From Saccharopolyspora dendranthemae (GTDB lineage Bacteria; Actinomycetota; Actinomycetes; Mycobacteriales; Pseudonocardiaceae), in NCBI RefSeq assembly GCF_007829955.1, contig NZ_VIWX01000001.1:1116001-1180000 (forward strand): 64,000 nucleotides of DNA. Direction: 5' to 3'. Made by a program: the position numbers and the translations under genes. The notes beneath the pieces were generated by a model that had not been told where the DNA came from, made no database searches, and worked only from the letters and a program-made list of their open reading frames with translations. Positions 53,307-61,832 of the stretch are shown here, piece by piece; the first letter of the stretch is position 1; each line of letters begins with the position of its first letter.

Positions 53307-53951
53307 TCACCACCCGCGGACGATCTGTACGAAATAGCGGTGCACCCGCTCGTCCCCCTCGACCAGTTCCGGGTGGAAGGCCGTGGCGAGCACCGCTCCC
53401 TGCTGAATTGCGACGATCCTACCGGCGAACCCCTCCCCCTCGACCGCATCGGGGGTCGTGGCGCCTTCGGACCTGTGAGGAACCGTGGCCAGCACGGACA
53501 CCTCGTCGCCGATTTTCTCGACCCAGGGCGCGCGGATGAACACCGCGTGGACCGGGTCCTCGATCCCCTGGAAGTCGAGGTCGGTCTCGAAGGAGTCGAC
53601 CTGCCTGCCGAAGGCGTTCCGGCGCACGACCACGTCCAGCGCCCCCAGCGGGCGGACCGCCGCGGCCCTGTCGTCGTCAACGCCGGAGGCCAGCATGATC
53701 ATTCCTGCGCAGGACCCGTAGGCGGGCAGACCGTCGGCCAACCGGGCGCGCAGCGGTTCGTAGAGCTCGAAGGTGTCCAGCAGCCGGGTCATGGTGGTCG
53801 ACTCACCGCCGGGCAGCACGATCCCGTCCACCTGGTCGAGCTCCTCGACCCGCCGAACCGGCACCGCCCGAGCACCGCACCGCTCCAGGGCCGCCAGGTG
53901 CTCGGCGACCCCGCCCTGCAACGCCAGCACGCCGATGACGGGCTCGTCCAT
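53307..53951 (-). CDS. pdxT: Pyridoxal 5'-phosphate synthase glutaminase subunit
   Basis: A 214-aa class-I-type glutaminase. [15 protein letters not shown] begins it, LPGGESTTM follows, the nucleophile Cys is in [10 protein letters not shown], and the His/Glu pair in [10 protein letters not shown]. It supplies ammonia to PdxS for vitamin B6 synthesis. The ATG at 53951 follows GGAGG. It lies 69 bp after pdxS in the same direction. Confidence 0.96.
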   Translation of the reverse strand: MDEPVIGVLALQGGVAEHLAALERCGARAVPVRRVEELDQVDGIVLPGGESTTMTRLLDTFELYEPLRARLADGLPAYGSCAGMIMLASGVDDDRAAAVRPLGALDVVVRRNAFGRQVDSFETDLDFQGIEDPVHAVFIRAPWVEKIGDEVSVLATVPHRSEGATTPDAVEGEGFAGRIVAIQQGAVLATAFHPELVEGDERVHRYFVQIVRGW

Positions 53952-54020
53952 CGTCTTTCCTCCTACCCGTGATGAAGCCGGGCGGTGCGCCACCACGCAC
54001 CCACCCGGCCGCGAAAGAGA

Positions 54021-54923
54021 TCACCAACCGCGAGTGGCGAGGCGGTCCCCGTCCGGGATGTCGTTGATGTTGATGCCGACCATGGCCTCGCCGAGGCCGC
54101 GGGAGACCTTGGTGACGACGTCCGGGTCGTCGTAGAACGTGGTGGCCTTGACGATCGCCTCGGCGCGCTTGGCCGGGTCGCCGGACTTGAAGATGCCGGA
54201 GCCGACGAAGACGCCCTCGGCACCGAGCTGCCGCATCATCGCCGCGTCGGCGGGGGTGGCGATGCCGCCGGCCGTGAACAGCACGACCGGGAGCTCGGAG
54301 GTGCGCGCGACCTCGCGGACCAGGTCGACCGGGGCGCGCAGCTCCTTGGCGGCGACGTAGAGCTCGTCGGCCTCCAGGGTGGAGAGCCTGCGCATGTCGG
54401 TGCGGATCTGGCGCATGTGCCGGGTGGCCTCGACGACGTTGCCGGTGCCTGCCTCGCCCTTCGAGCGGATCATCGAGGCACCCTCGGCGATCCGGCGCAG
54501 CGCCTCGCCGAGGTTGGTCGCACCGCAGACGAACGGGACGGTGAAGGCCCACTTGTTGATGTGGTTGGCCTCGTCGGCGGGCGTGAGGACCTCGGACTCG
54601 TCGATGTAGTCGACGCCGAGCGACTGCAGCACCTGGGCCTCGGCGAAGTGGCCGATGCGGGCCTTGGCCATCACCGGGATGGACACCGAGTTGACGATGC
54701 CCTCGATCATGTCCGGATCGGACATCCGCACCACACCGCCCTGCGCGCGGATGTCGGCGGGGACCCGTTCGAGCGCCATGACCGCGACCGCGCCGGCCTG
54801 CTCGGCGATCTTGGCCTGCTCGGGTGTGACCACGTCCATGATCACACCGCCCTTGAGCATTTCGGCCATGCCCCGCTTCACGCCGTCGGTGCCGGTGGGT
54901 GCGCTGTCCGCTGCGGTAGTCAC
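54021..54923 (-). CDS. pdxS: Pyridoxal 5'-phosphate synthase synthase subunit
   Basis: A 300-aa TIM-barrel enzyme building PLP from ribose 5-phosphate, glyceraldehyde 3-phosphate and ammonia. Signatures are [46 protein letters not shown] (with the Lys), [11 protein letters not shown] and [15 protein letters not shown]. The GTG at 54923 has AGGAAG upstream. The promoter region contains an inverted pair of TGGAC sites, a PdxR-like pattern. It is divergent from the EF-G-like gene. Confidence 0.96.
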   Translation of the reverse strand: MTTAADSAPTGTDGVKRGMAEMLKGGVIMDVVTPEQAKIAEQAGAVAVMALERVPADIRAQGGVVRMSDPDMIEGIVNSVSIPVMAKARIGHFAEAQVLQSLGVDYIDESEVLTPADEANHINKWAFTVPFVCGATNLGEALRRIAEGASMIRSKGEAGTGNVVEATRHMRQIRTDMRRLSTLEADELYVAAKELRAPVDLVREVARTSELPVVLFTAGGIATPADAAMMRQLGAEGVFVGSGIFKSGDPAKRAEAIVKATTFYDDPDVVTKVSRGLGEAMVGININDIPDGDRLATRGW

Positions 54924-54972
54924 CTTTGATCTTCCTTCGCATTCCGGTGGTGTTCCTGCGACCAACCTAGAC

Positions 54973-55028
54973 GCGAACTGGACCACCGACACAATCCACT
55001 GAACCTCGATTTCAGTAGTCCACTTCGC
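54973..55028. promoter_or_regulatory. PdxR-like operator pair in the pdxS promoter region
   Basis: GCGAACTGGACCA (54973-54985) faces TAGTCCACTTCGC (55016-55028, read on the minus strand GCGAAGTGGACTA). The arms are alike over 11 of 13 bases. AAGTGGACTA resembles the PdxR motif described in Corynebacterium glutamicum for pdxST. An inner CTGAA/TTCAG inverted repeat lies between. PdxR itself is not in the window. Confidence 0.5.
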
Positions 55029-55124
55029 GCCCGCGTCCCTCGGGCGCGGCCTTGCACGAGCACAACTCCGGGTGTGTGATCGGAGACACACCTCTTCCTC
55101 GCCTGGGTAGTGCAGGAGCTCGCC

Positions 55125-57233
55125 ATGGGAAGCAAACAAGCCGGAGCGGTAAGCGGGCCGGGCGTCCCGGCCCCCTCAGATCCCGCTCAGATCCGCAACG
55201 TCGTCCTGGTCGGCCCGTCCTCAGCCGGCAAGACCACGCTCGTCGAGGCGCTGCTGGAGGCCACCTCGGTCATCCCCCGCCCGGGCGCGGTCGCCGAAGG
55301 CACCACGGTGTGCGACCACGAGCCGGCCTCGATCGAGCAGCAGCGCTCCATCGCGCTGTCGATCGCTCCCGCCCAGCACGGCGACACCAAGATCAACCTG
55401 ATCGACACCCCCGGCTACGCGGATTTCGTCGGCGAACTGCGCGCGGGCCTGCGCGCGGCCGACGCCGCGCTGTTCGTGGTGGCCGCGACCGAAGGAGTCG
55501 ACGCCTCGACCCGCGCGATCTGGCACGAGTGCGCGGCGGTGGGGATGCCGCGCGCGGTGGTGATCTCGCGGTTGGACCAGCCGCGAGCCGACTTCGACAC
55601 CGCACTGTTGACCTGCCAGGACGCCTTCGGAGAGGGCGTCCTTCCGCTGTACCTGCCGCACGTCGAGGGCGGTGAGCCCACCGGGCTGATCGGACTGGTC
55701 ACCGAGAGCATCTACCGCGACGGCGAGATCCGGCCCGCCGACGACGCCCTGCGCGCCGGGTTCGAGCAGCCCCGAGGTGAGCTGATCGAGGCGATCATCG
55801 CCGAGAGCGAGGACGAGTCGCTGATGGACCGCTACCTCGCGGGCGAGCGGATCGACGAGGACACGCTGATCGGCGACCTGGAGACGGCGGTCGCCAGGGG
55901 CGGCCTGCACCCGGTGCTGCCGGTGGCGGCGCTGACCGGCCTGGGCGTGCCCGAGGTGCTCGACGGCATCCGGCGCGGCTTCCCGTCCCCACTGGAGCAC
56001 GAGCTGCCCGAGTTCACCGACCCGGAAGGCGGCAACGCCCGCCTGCTCACGCCCGATCCGGACGGCCCGCTGGCCGCCGAGGTCGTGCACACCTCGGTCG
56101 ACTCCTACGTCGGGCGCGTCTCGCTGGCCAGGGTCTTCTCCGGCACGATGCGCCCCGAGCGACCGGTGCACGTCTCCGGGCACGGGATGGCCGAGCGCGG
56201 TCACCCGGACCACGACGAGGACGAACGCGTCGCGCACCTGTACTCACCGCTCGGAGCGCACCTGCGGGAGGTGTCGCACTGCGTGGCAGGCGACCTGTGC
56301 GCGCTGACCAAGATCGGCTCGGCGGAAACCGGCGACACGCTCTCCGACCCCTCCGACCCGATGCTGCTCACCCCGTGGCCGATGCCAGAACCGCTGCTGC
56401 CGATCGCGGTCATCGCCCACAACCGCAGCGACGAGGACGCGTTGGCCCGCAACCTCAACAGGCTCATCGCCGCGGACCCGAGCCTGCGCCTGGATCGCGA
56501 CAGCGAGACCCACCAGCTGGTCCTGTGGTGCATGGGCGAGGCGCACGCCGACGTCGTCCTGCAGCGCCTGCGCGAAGGCGGCGCCGAGGTGGACACGGTG
56601 CCGGTGCGGGTCGCGCTGCGGCAGACCTTCGCCAAGCCCGCCAAGGGGCACGGGCGGCACGTCAAGCAGTCCGGCGGGCACGGGCAGTACGCGGTCTGCG
56701 ACCTGGAGATCGAGCCGCTGCCCGCGGGGTCCGGGGTCGAGTTCGCCGAGAAGGTCGTCGGCGGTGCCGTGCCGCGCCAGTTCATCCCCAGCGTCGAGAA
56801 GGGCGTGCGCGCTCAGCTGGAGAAGGGCATCACCGAGGGCTGCCCCATCGTCGACGTCCGGGTCACGCTGGTGGACGGCAAGGCGCACAGCGTCGACTCC
56901 TCGGACGCGGCGTTCCAGGCGGCCGGGGCACTGGGCGTGAAGGCCGCTGCGGAGCAAGGGGGGCTGACCACGCTCGAACCGGTCGACGCGGTCGCCGTGC
57001 ACATCCCGGACGAGCACCTGGGCGCGGTCCTCGGCGACCTCTCGTCCCGGAGGGGCAAGGTCGTGGGCACCGAGCCCGAGGACGGCGGCTGGACGGTCGT
57101 CCGAGCGCACGTGCCCGCAAGCGAGCTGACCCGCTACACGGTCAACGTCCGCTCCCTCACCTCGGGCAGCGCGACCTACACCCGCCACTTCGAGACCTAC
57201 GAACCCATGCCCGAGGGCCTGCTCCCCAAGTGA
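55125..57233 (+). CDS. EF-G-like GTPase (FusA2 type)
   Basis: A 702-aa translational GTPase paralogue of elongation factor G. G1 is [15 protein letters not shown]3 DTPGYADF, while the G4 box, usually NKxD, reads SRLD. Domains II to V follow (domain IV begins near [19 protein letters not shown]; domain V ends [18 protein letters not shown]). The family, including M. tuberculosis Rv0120c, is distinct from the essential fusA and its role is unclear. The ATG at 55125 has AGGAG six bases upstream. It lies where the pimA/acyltransferase genes would be expected in the backbone. Confidence 0.88.
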   Translation: MGSKQAGAVSGPGVPAPSDPAQIRNVVLVGPSSAGKTTLVEALLEATSVIPRPGAVAEGTTVCDHEPASIEQQRSIALSIAPAQHGDTKINLIDTPGYADFVGELRAGLRAADAALFVVAATEGVDASTRAIWHECAAVGMPRAVVISRLDQPRADFDTALLTCQDAFGEGVLPLYLPHVEGGEPTGLIGLVTESIYRDGEIRPADDALRAGFEQPRGELIEAIIAESEDESLMDRYLAGERIDEDTLIGDLETAVARGGLHPVLPVAALTGLGVPEVLDGIRRGFPSPLEHELPEFTDPEGGNARLLTPDPDGPLAAEVVHTSVDSYVGRVSLARVFSGTMRPERPVHVSGHGMAERGHPDHDEDERVAHLYSPLGAHLREVSHCVAGDLCALTKIGSAETGDTLSDPSDPMLLTPWPMPEPLLPIAVIAHNRSDEDALARNLNRLIAADPSLRLDRDSETHQLVLWCMGEAHADVVLQRLREGGAEVDTVPVRVALRQTFAKPAKGHGRHVKQSGGHGQYAVCDLEIEPLPAGSGVEFAEKVVGGAVPRQFIPSVEKGVRAQLEKGITEGCPIVDVRVTLVDGKAHSVDSSDAAFQAAGALGVKAAAEQGGLTTLEPVDAVAVHIPDEHLGAVLGDLSSRRGKVVGTEPEDGGWTVVRAHVPASELTRYTVNVRSLTSGSATYTRHFETYEPMPEGLLPK

Positions 57234-57313
57234 GCCCAACCGGCCTCAGAACGACCCGATCGCTGGAAGCCGCTCCGGGATCGGTCCGCTGGGGCGTGCG
57301 GGCAGCGGCAACT

Positions 57314-57381
57314 CCCAGTTTTAGTCCTAATTGAGCCGACATTTCGGACATGATCATGGCTCGGTTTGGACTAAAACTGCG
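57314..57381. repeat. 68-bp palindromic repeat, copy 3 (diverged)
   Basis: Same length and orientation as copies 1 and 2. It differs at three positions in the left arm (TAATTGAG for AAACTGAG) and at the last bases (CTGCG for CTGGG). It lies between the convergent EF-G-like and pgsA genes. Confidence 0.85.
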
Positions 57382-57417
57382 CGTTGCCAACGAACGATGT
57401 CAACGTCGCCACCCGGG

Positions 57418-58020
57418 TCAGCGGTGAGCCGAGGCGTGGACCGCGTGGAGGCGTTGGGCGATGGTGGCCAGGGTCAGGGCCGCCAGGAGCCAGATGGCGA
57501 CGTCGAGGACGTGCGGCACGCCGAGCCCGTGCAGGCCCGTGCCGGTGAGGATGATCAGGAACCGCTCCGCCCGTTCGGCGAGCCCGCCGTCGGCCTGGAG
57601 GCCGTTGGCCTCGGCGCGAGCCTTCACGTAGGAGATCACCTGAGCACCGGCCAGGCAGATCAGCAGGCCCAGACCGCGACCCTGGTCGACGTCGACGACC
57701 AGCGCCCACCAGACCAGGGATCCGAACAGGACGCCGTCGACGATCCGGTCGCAGCTCGCGTCGAGCACTCCCCCGAAGCGCGTGACGCGGCCGCCGACGC
57801 GGGCCATCGCACCGTCGAGGATGTCGAAGAGCAGGAAGATCGCCGTCACCACCGTGCCCACGAACAGCGATCCGCGCGGGAAGAACCACAGCGCCGACGC
57901 GACCGAGGCGACGGTTCCGACGACCGTCACCACGTTCGGCGTCAGGCCAATGCGGACCAGGCCGCGGCCGATCGGATTGGTCAGCCGGGACACGGACGTC
58001 CGCGCGAAGATGTTGAGCAT
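57418..58020 (-). CDS. pgsA: CDP-alcohol phosphatidyltransferase (phosphatidylinositol-phosphate synthase)
   Basis: A 200-aa membrane enzyme with about six TM segments. The catalytic motif D-x2-DG-x2-AR-x8-G-x3-D-x3-D is complete: Asp66, Asp69, Gly70, Ala73-Arg74, Gly83, Asp87 and Asp91. In actinobacteria the gene next to thrS and the HIT gene makes phosphatidylinositol phosphate from CDP-diacylglycerol and inositol phosphate, the lipid anchor of mannosides. The usual downstream acyltransferase and pimA genes are missing here; a 68-bp repeat and a convergent EF-G-like gene stand in their place. Confidence 0.92.
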   Translation of the reverse strand: MLNIFARTSVSRLTNPIGRGLVRIGLTPNVVTVVGTVASVASALWFFPRGSLFVGTVVTAIFLLFDILDGAMARVGGRVTRFGGVLDASCDRIVDGVLFGSLVWWALVVDVDQGRGLGLLICLAGAQVISYVKARAEANGLQADGGLAERAERFLIILTGTGLHGLGVPHVLDVAIWLLAALTLATIAQRLHAVHASAHR

Positions 58021-58164
58021 GTGCCTTCAGGTGCCAGCGGTGGGGTGTGCAGTGGTCTCCGCACATGGGGCGGCTCGGTGCAGATTAGCCGGATCTCGAT
58101 CGACCTCGGTCGCTGGTGCTCCCGCCTCCGCGACTCCGGGTGACCTACGGCACACCTGGAATGA

Positions 58165-58176
58165 TTGAAGCTTCAA
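58165..58176. promoter_or_regulatory. Palindrome TTGAAGCTTCAA upstream of yceI
   Basis: A perfect 12-bp palindrome, 57 bp before the yceI ATG. TTGA-N4-TCAA palindromes are typical MarR-family operators. No marR gene is in the window. Confidence 0.5.
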
Positions 58177-58232
58177 CATAGTTGGTCCATGGTGAGAGCA
58201 ACACCAACAACCCCTTCAGGAGGTACGCGACC

Positions 58233-58757
58233 ATGACGGCCACCGCGCAGATCCCCGGCTACACGACCGGCACCTGGGACATCGACCCGGTGCACTCGGA
58301 CGTCACCTTCTCCGTGCGCCACATGGGCGTCGGCAAGTCCCGGGGCCGCTTCGGTGCCTTCTCGGCCGAGATCGTCACCGCCGAGGACCTGCTGCAGTCG
58401 TCGGTGCACGCGACGATCGACGTCTCGTCGATCGACACCCGCAACGCCGACCGCGATGCCCACGTGCGCAGCGCCGACTTCTTCGACGCCGAGCAGTTCC
58501 CCACCGCGATCTTCCGCTCCACCGGAATCCGGCAGAACGGCGAGGACTACCTGATCGACGGTGAGTTCACCCTCAAGGGCGTCACCAAGCCGGTCACGCT
58601 GACCGCCGAGCTCAACGGTTTCTCCGACAACCTGCTCGGCATCTCGGCGACCACGACGATCAACCGCAGCGACTTCGGCGTCGGCCCGGCCGGCGGTGCG
58701 GTCGTCGGCGAGAAGATCGCCATCACCCTCGACATCGAGGCCCAGCTCCGCAGCTGA
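58233..58757 (+). CDS. yceI: YceI-family protein
   Basis: A 174-aa lipocalin-like beta barrel that binds polyprenoid or amide lipids. It opens with GTWDIDPVHSDVTFSVRHMGV, then SSIDTRNADRDAHVRSADFF and KGVTKPVTLTAEL. No signal peptide, so it is of the cytoplasmic type common in actinobacteria. The ATG at 58233 has AGGAGG nine bases upstream. It stands alone between the pgsA and HIT genes, on the opposite strand, with its own terminator. Confidence 0.93.
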   Translation: MTATAQIPGYTTGTWDIDPVHSDVTFSVRHMGVGKSRGRFGAFSAEIVTAEDLLQSSVHATIDVSSIDTRNADRDAHVRSADFFDAEQFPTAIFRSTGIRQNGEDYLIDGEFTLKGVTKPVTLTAELNGFSDNLLGISATTTINRSDFGVGPAGGAVVGEKIAITLDIEAQLRS

Positions 58758-58772
58758 ACCCCGAGACGAAAG

Positions 58773-58806
58773 AGGCAGGACCAGCACACGCCGGTCCTGC
58801 CTTTTT
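58773..58806 (+). terminator. Intrinsic terminator of yceI
   Basis: AGGCAGGACC (58773-58782) pairs with GGTCCTGCCT (58793-58802), followed by TTTTT. It is the only textbook rho-independent terminator with a T-run in this window. Confidence 0.92.
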
Positions 58807-58857
58807 CATGTCCTGCTCCGCGCACCGCGGCGCCGGGCGACTAGAGGCTGTTTGTGA

Positions 58858-59044
58858 ATGCGGCAGAGCCGCATCCTCTTGCACCACCTGAGCAACCTGC
58901 ACCGCCGCGGGTTCTGAGCGCCTTCGTGGCGAGTACGCCGGGACGCCTCGTAATTGGCATACTCAAGGAGCGGCGCACGGAGACCACGGAGGCGCTCAGG
59001 TTCCGCTACCCGCACCGCCACGCAAAGCAACTCCCCGACAGTCC
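58858..59044 (-). repeat. Structured dispersed repeat, copy A (with insert)
   Basis: A noncoding repeat between the yceI terminator and the HIT stop. It shares an exact 21-bp block (58999-59019, GGTTCCGCTACCCGCACCGCC) with the opposite strand of 61762-61782. Both sides of that block, and the CCGCGGCGGTGC region, are alike in copy B at 61735-61832. Hairpin ATGCGGC-AGA-GCCGCAT is at 58858-58874. Copy A contains an 84-bp module absent from B. A minus frame through it encodes the translation LLEYANYEASRRTRHEG, which I regard as spurious. Confidence 0.75.
58915..58998. mobile_element. 84-bp hairpin module, MITE-like
   Basis: The ends are 15-bp terminal inverted repeats (14/15), TGAGCGCCTTCGTGG and CCACGGAGGCGCTCA. 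They are flanked by the 5-bp direct repeat GGTTC (58910-58914 and 58999-59003). A nested inverted repeat GAGTACGCC/GGCATACTC lies inside. In the related copy near 61.78 kb the two flanks are joined directly with one GAACC, like an unoccupied site. It encodes nothing. A parent transposase is not visible. Confidence 0.65.
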
Positions 59045-59602
59045 TCAGGACCAGGCTTCGGAGAGGAGTTTCCATGTGTCTCCCAGCAGCTGCGGAAGCA
59101 CCTTCGTGTGGCCGATGACCGGCATGAAGTTGGAGTCGCCGCCCCAGCGCGGCACGATGTGCTGGTGCAGGTGCGCGGCGATGCCCGCACCGGCCACGGG
59201 TCCCTGGTTGAGGCCGATGTTGAAGCCGTGCGGCGACGAGATCGTGCGGATCACCCGCATCGCGCGTTGGGTGTACTCGGCGACCGCGACCGTCTCCGCC
59301 GAGGTGAGCTCGGTGTAGTCCGCGACGTGCCGGTACGGCAGCACCATCAGGTGCCCCGGGTTGTACGGGTACAGGTTCAGGATCGCGAACACGAGCTCGC
59401 CGCGGGCCACGATCAGCGAATCCGAGTCCGGCTGACCGGATTCCAGCAACCGGCAGAACGGGCAGCCGTCGCTGTCGTCGCCTTCCGGCTTGTTCTCGCC
59501 CTGGATGTAGGCCATCCGGTGCGGGGTCCAGAGCCGTTGGAGGGCGTCGTCGATCCCGGTACCTTCCTGCCGCGTCAGCTCGACGCCCTCGGAATCGCTC
59601 AC
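59045..59602 (-). CDS. HIT-family protein (Ap4A phosphorylase type)
   Basis: A 185-aa HIT protein. The histidine triad HLHQH is at 144-148 ([10 protein letters not shown]), the N-terminal CPFC (residues 47-50) is a zinc-type pair, and [12 protein letters not shown] is a family mark. The M. tuberculosis orthologue Rv2613c, in the same position, has been described as a diadenosine tetraphosphate phosphorylase; the same role is inferred here. The GTG overlaps the thrS stop by four bases, so the synthetase (a source of Ap4A) and this enzyme are coupled. Confidence 0.92.
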   Translation of the reverse strand: MSDSEGVELTRQEGTGIDDALQRLWTPHRMAYIQGENKPEGDDSDGCPFCRLLESGQPDSDSLIVARGELVFAILNLYPYNPGHLMVLPYRHVADYTELTSAETVAVAEYTQRAMRVIRTISSPHGFNIGLNQGPVAGAGIAAHLHQHIVPRWGGDSNFMPVIGHTKVLPQLLGDTWKLLSEAWS

Positions 59603-61635
59603 TCCTGACCTGCCTGGAAGTTCTCCGCGGTCGGCGAGGTGTTCTCGCGCCGCTGCACCCAGTCCACGAGCGCGTTGACCGCGTCGTCGACCCCGACCCC
59701 GTTGATCTGGGAGCCGTCGCGGAACCGGAACGACACCGCGTCGCCTTCCACGTCCTTGCCGCCGGCCAGCAGCATGAACGGGACCTTCTGGGTGGTGTGG
59801 TTGCGGATCTTCTTCTGCATCCGGTCGCCGCTGGTGTCGATGTCGACCCGGATCCCCTTGGTGCGCAACGCCTTGCGCACCTTCTCCAGGTGCTCGACGT
59901 GCTCGTCGGCGATCGGGATGCCCACGACCTGCACCGGCGCCAGCCACGCCGGGAACGCGCCCGCGTAGTGCTCGGTGAGCACGCCGAAGAACCGCTCGAT
60001 CGAGCCGAACTTCGCCGAGTGGATCATGATCGGGCGTTTCCGCTCACCGTCGGCCGCCTGGTACTCCAACTCGAAGCCCTCAGGCTGGTTGAAGTCGTAC
60101 TGCACGGTGCCCATCTGCCAGGTGCGGCCGATCGCGTCCTTGGCCTGCACCGAGATCTTCGGCCCGTAGAACGCGGCACCGCCCGGATCGGCCACCAGCT
60201 CCAGGCCGCTGTCGTGCGCGACCTGTTCGAGGACGGCGGTCGCTTCTGCCCAGTCCTCGTCCGAACCGGCGAACTTGTCGGGCTTGGAATCGTCGCGAGT
60301 GGACATCTCCAGGTAGAAGTCGTCCATCCCGAAGTCGCGCAGCACCGACAGCATGAAGTTCAGCAGGTGCTTGACCTCGTCGGGCGCCTGCTCCTTGGTG
60401 CAGTAGCTGTGCGAGTCGTCCTGCGCGAACCCGCGCACGCGGGTCAGGCCCTGGATGACGCCCGACTTCTCGTACCGGTACACGTGGCCGAACTCGAACA
60501 GCCGCAGCGGCAGCTCGCGGTACGAGCGCCCGCGCGAGCGGAAGATGAGGTTGTGCATCGGGCAGTTCATCGCCTTGAGGCGGTACTGGTACCCGTCGAA
60601 CTCCATCGGCGGGAACATCGTGTCCGCGTAGTACGGCAGGTGACCCGAGGTGTGGAACAGCTGCTCGTGCGAGATGTGCGGGGTGCCGACGTACTCGAAG
60701 CCCTCTTCGATGTGGCGCTCGCGGACGTAGTCCTCCATCTCGCGCTTGATGATCCCGCCCTTGGGGTGGAACACCGGCAGACCCGACCCGATCTCGTCCG
60801 GGAACGAGAACAGGTCCAGCTCGGCGCCCAGCTTGCGGTGATCGCGCCGCTCGGCCTCGGCCAGCCGCTCGACGTGCTCCTCCAGCTTCTCCTTGGACTC
60901 CCAGGCGGTGCCGTAGACGCGCTGGAGCTGCTGGTTGGCCTGGTCACCGCGCCAGTAGGCGGCGGCGACGCGGGTCAGCTTGAAGGCCGGGATGAACCGG
61001 GTGTGCGGCACGTGCGGGCCGCGGCACAGGTCGCCCCAGACGCGCTCACCGTGCCGGTCGATGTTGTCGTAGACGGTCAGGTCGCCGCCGCCGACCTCCA
61101 TGACCTCGGAGGTGTCCACCGAATCGTCGCCGGACTTGAGGTCGACGAGTTCGAGCTTGTACGGCTCATTCGCCAGCTCCTCCTTCGCGGCCTCGACCGA
61201 GTCCAGGCGGCGGCGGGAGAACTTCTGACCGGACTTGAGGATCTGCTTCATGCGCTTCTCCAGCGCCTGCAGGTCCTCCGGGGTGAACGGCTTGTCGACG
61301 TCGAAGTCGTAGTAGAAGCCGTCGCGGACCGGCGGGCCGATGCCCAGCTTCGCGTCCGGGAACAGGTCCTGCACCGCCTGCGCGAGCACGTGCGCGGCGG
61401 AGTGGCGGATGACGCTGCGGCCCTCTTCGGACTCAGCGGCCACGGCCTCGACCTCGGCGTCCGCTTCGGGCGCCCAGTCCAGGTCGCGCAGGGCGCCCTC
61501 GGCGTCGCGGACGACCACGACGGCCTCCGCACCCTTGGACGGCAGCCCCGCCTCGGCGACGGCCGCGCCCGCGGTAGTGCCCGCCGGAACCTTCACCCGA
61601 GGTGCTTGCTGGGCGCGGGAAGGCTGTACGGACAC
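59599..61635 (-). CDS. thrS: Threonyl-tRNA synthetase
   Basis: A 678-aa class II synthetase with the TGS domain (residues 1-60), the editing domain with [12 protein letters not shown] and the zinc Cys-bearing [11 protein letters not shown], motif 2 [11 protein letters not shown] and the C-terminal anticodon domain. The GTG at 61635 has AGGAG five bases upstream; the open frame to 61707 has no such site. No T-box-like leader is visible. It heads the thrS-HIT unit, in the same order as Rv2614c-Rv2613c. Confidence 0.97.
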   Translation of the reverse strand: MSVQPSRAQQAPRVKVPAGTTAGAAVAEAGLPSKGAEAVVVVRDAEGALRDLDWAPEADAEVEAVAAESEEGRSVIRHSAAHVLAQAVQDLFPDAKLGIGPPVRDGFYYDFDVDKPFTPEDLQALEKRMKQILKSGQKFSRRRLDSVEAAKEELANEPYKLELVDLKSGDDSVDTSEVMEVGGGDLTVYDNIDRHGERVWGDLCRGPHVPHTRFIPAFKLTRVAAAYWRGDQANQQLQRVYGTAWESKEKLEEHVERLAEAERRDHRKLGAELDLFSFPDEIGSGLPVFHPKGGIIKREMEDYVRERHIEEGFEYVGTPHISHEQLFHTSGHLPYYADTMFPPMEFDGYQYRLKAMNCPMHNLIFRSRGRSYRELPLRLFEFGHVYRYEKSGVIQGLTRVRGFAQDDSHSYCTKEQAPDEVKHLLNFMLSVLRDFGMDDFYLEMSTRDDSKPDKFAGSDEDWAEATAVLEQVAHDSGLELVADPGGAAFYGPKISVQAKDAIGRTWQMGTVQYDFNQPEGFELEYQAADGERKRPIMIHSAKFGSIERFFGVLTEHYAGAFPAWLAPVQVVGIPIADEHVEHLEKVRKALRTKGIRVDIDTSGDRMQKKIRNHTTQKVPFMLLAGGKDVEGDAVSFRFRDGSQINGVGVDDAVNALVDWVQRRENTSPTAENFQAGQE

Positions 61636-61734
61636 GATCACTCCTAGACTGGGCCGGTTCACCGGCGCGGATACGCTTCGCAACCCGATGCTATCGGTGG
61701 GCACCAAGCGGTTAACGCCCAGCCCACGACCTTG

Positions 61735-61832
61735 CTGAGGGTTCCAGTGGTCGCCTTGCTCGGCGGTGCGGGTAGCGGAACCGCGGCGGTGCGAGCTGCG
61801 CAGGCGGTCGCAGCGGCTGCGCCGCTCACCCC
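61735..61832 (+). repeat. Structured dispersed repeat, copy B (without insert)
   Basis: It lies between the thrS start and the diguanylate-cyclase gene stop, in the opposite orientation to copy A. It has the shared GGCGGTGCGGGTAGCGGAAC block (61762-61781), then directly the GCGGCGGTGC region that in copy A follows the 84-bp module. The outer part (CTGAGG...TTGCT) is also alike. Confidence 0.65.

Noticed and set aside
58806..59075. 89-aa minus-strand frame through repeat copy A
   Set aside because: It follows the repeat and the hairpins and not a codon pattern; I take it as a spurious ORF over a noncoding repeat.
61636..61734. T-box riboswitch before thrS
   Set aside because: No stem I or antiterminator-like sequence is visible in the short leader; only a plain ribosome binding site is present.
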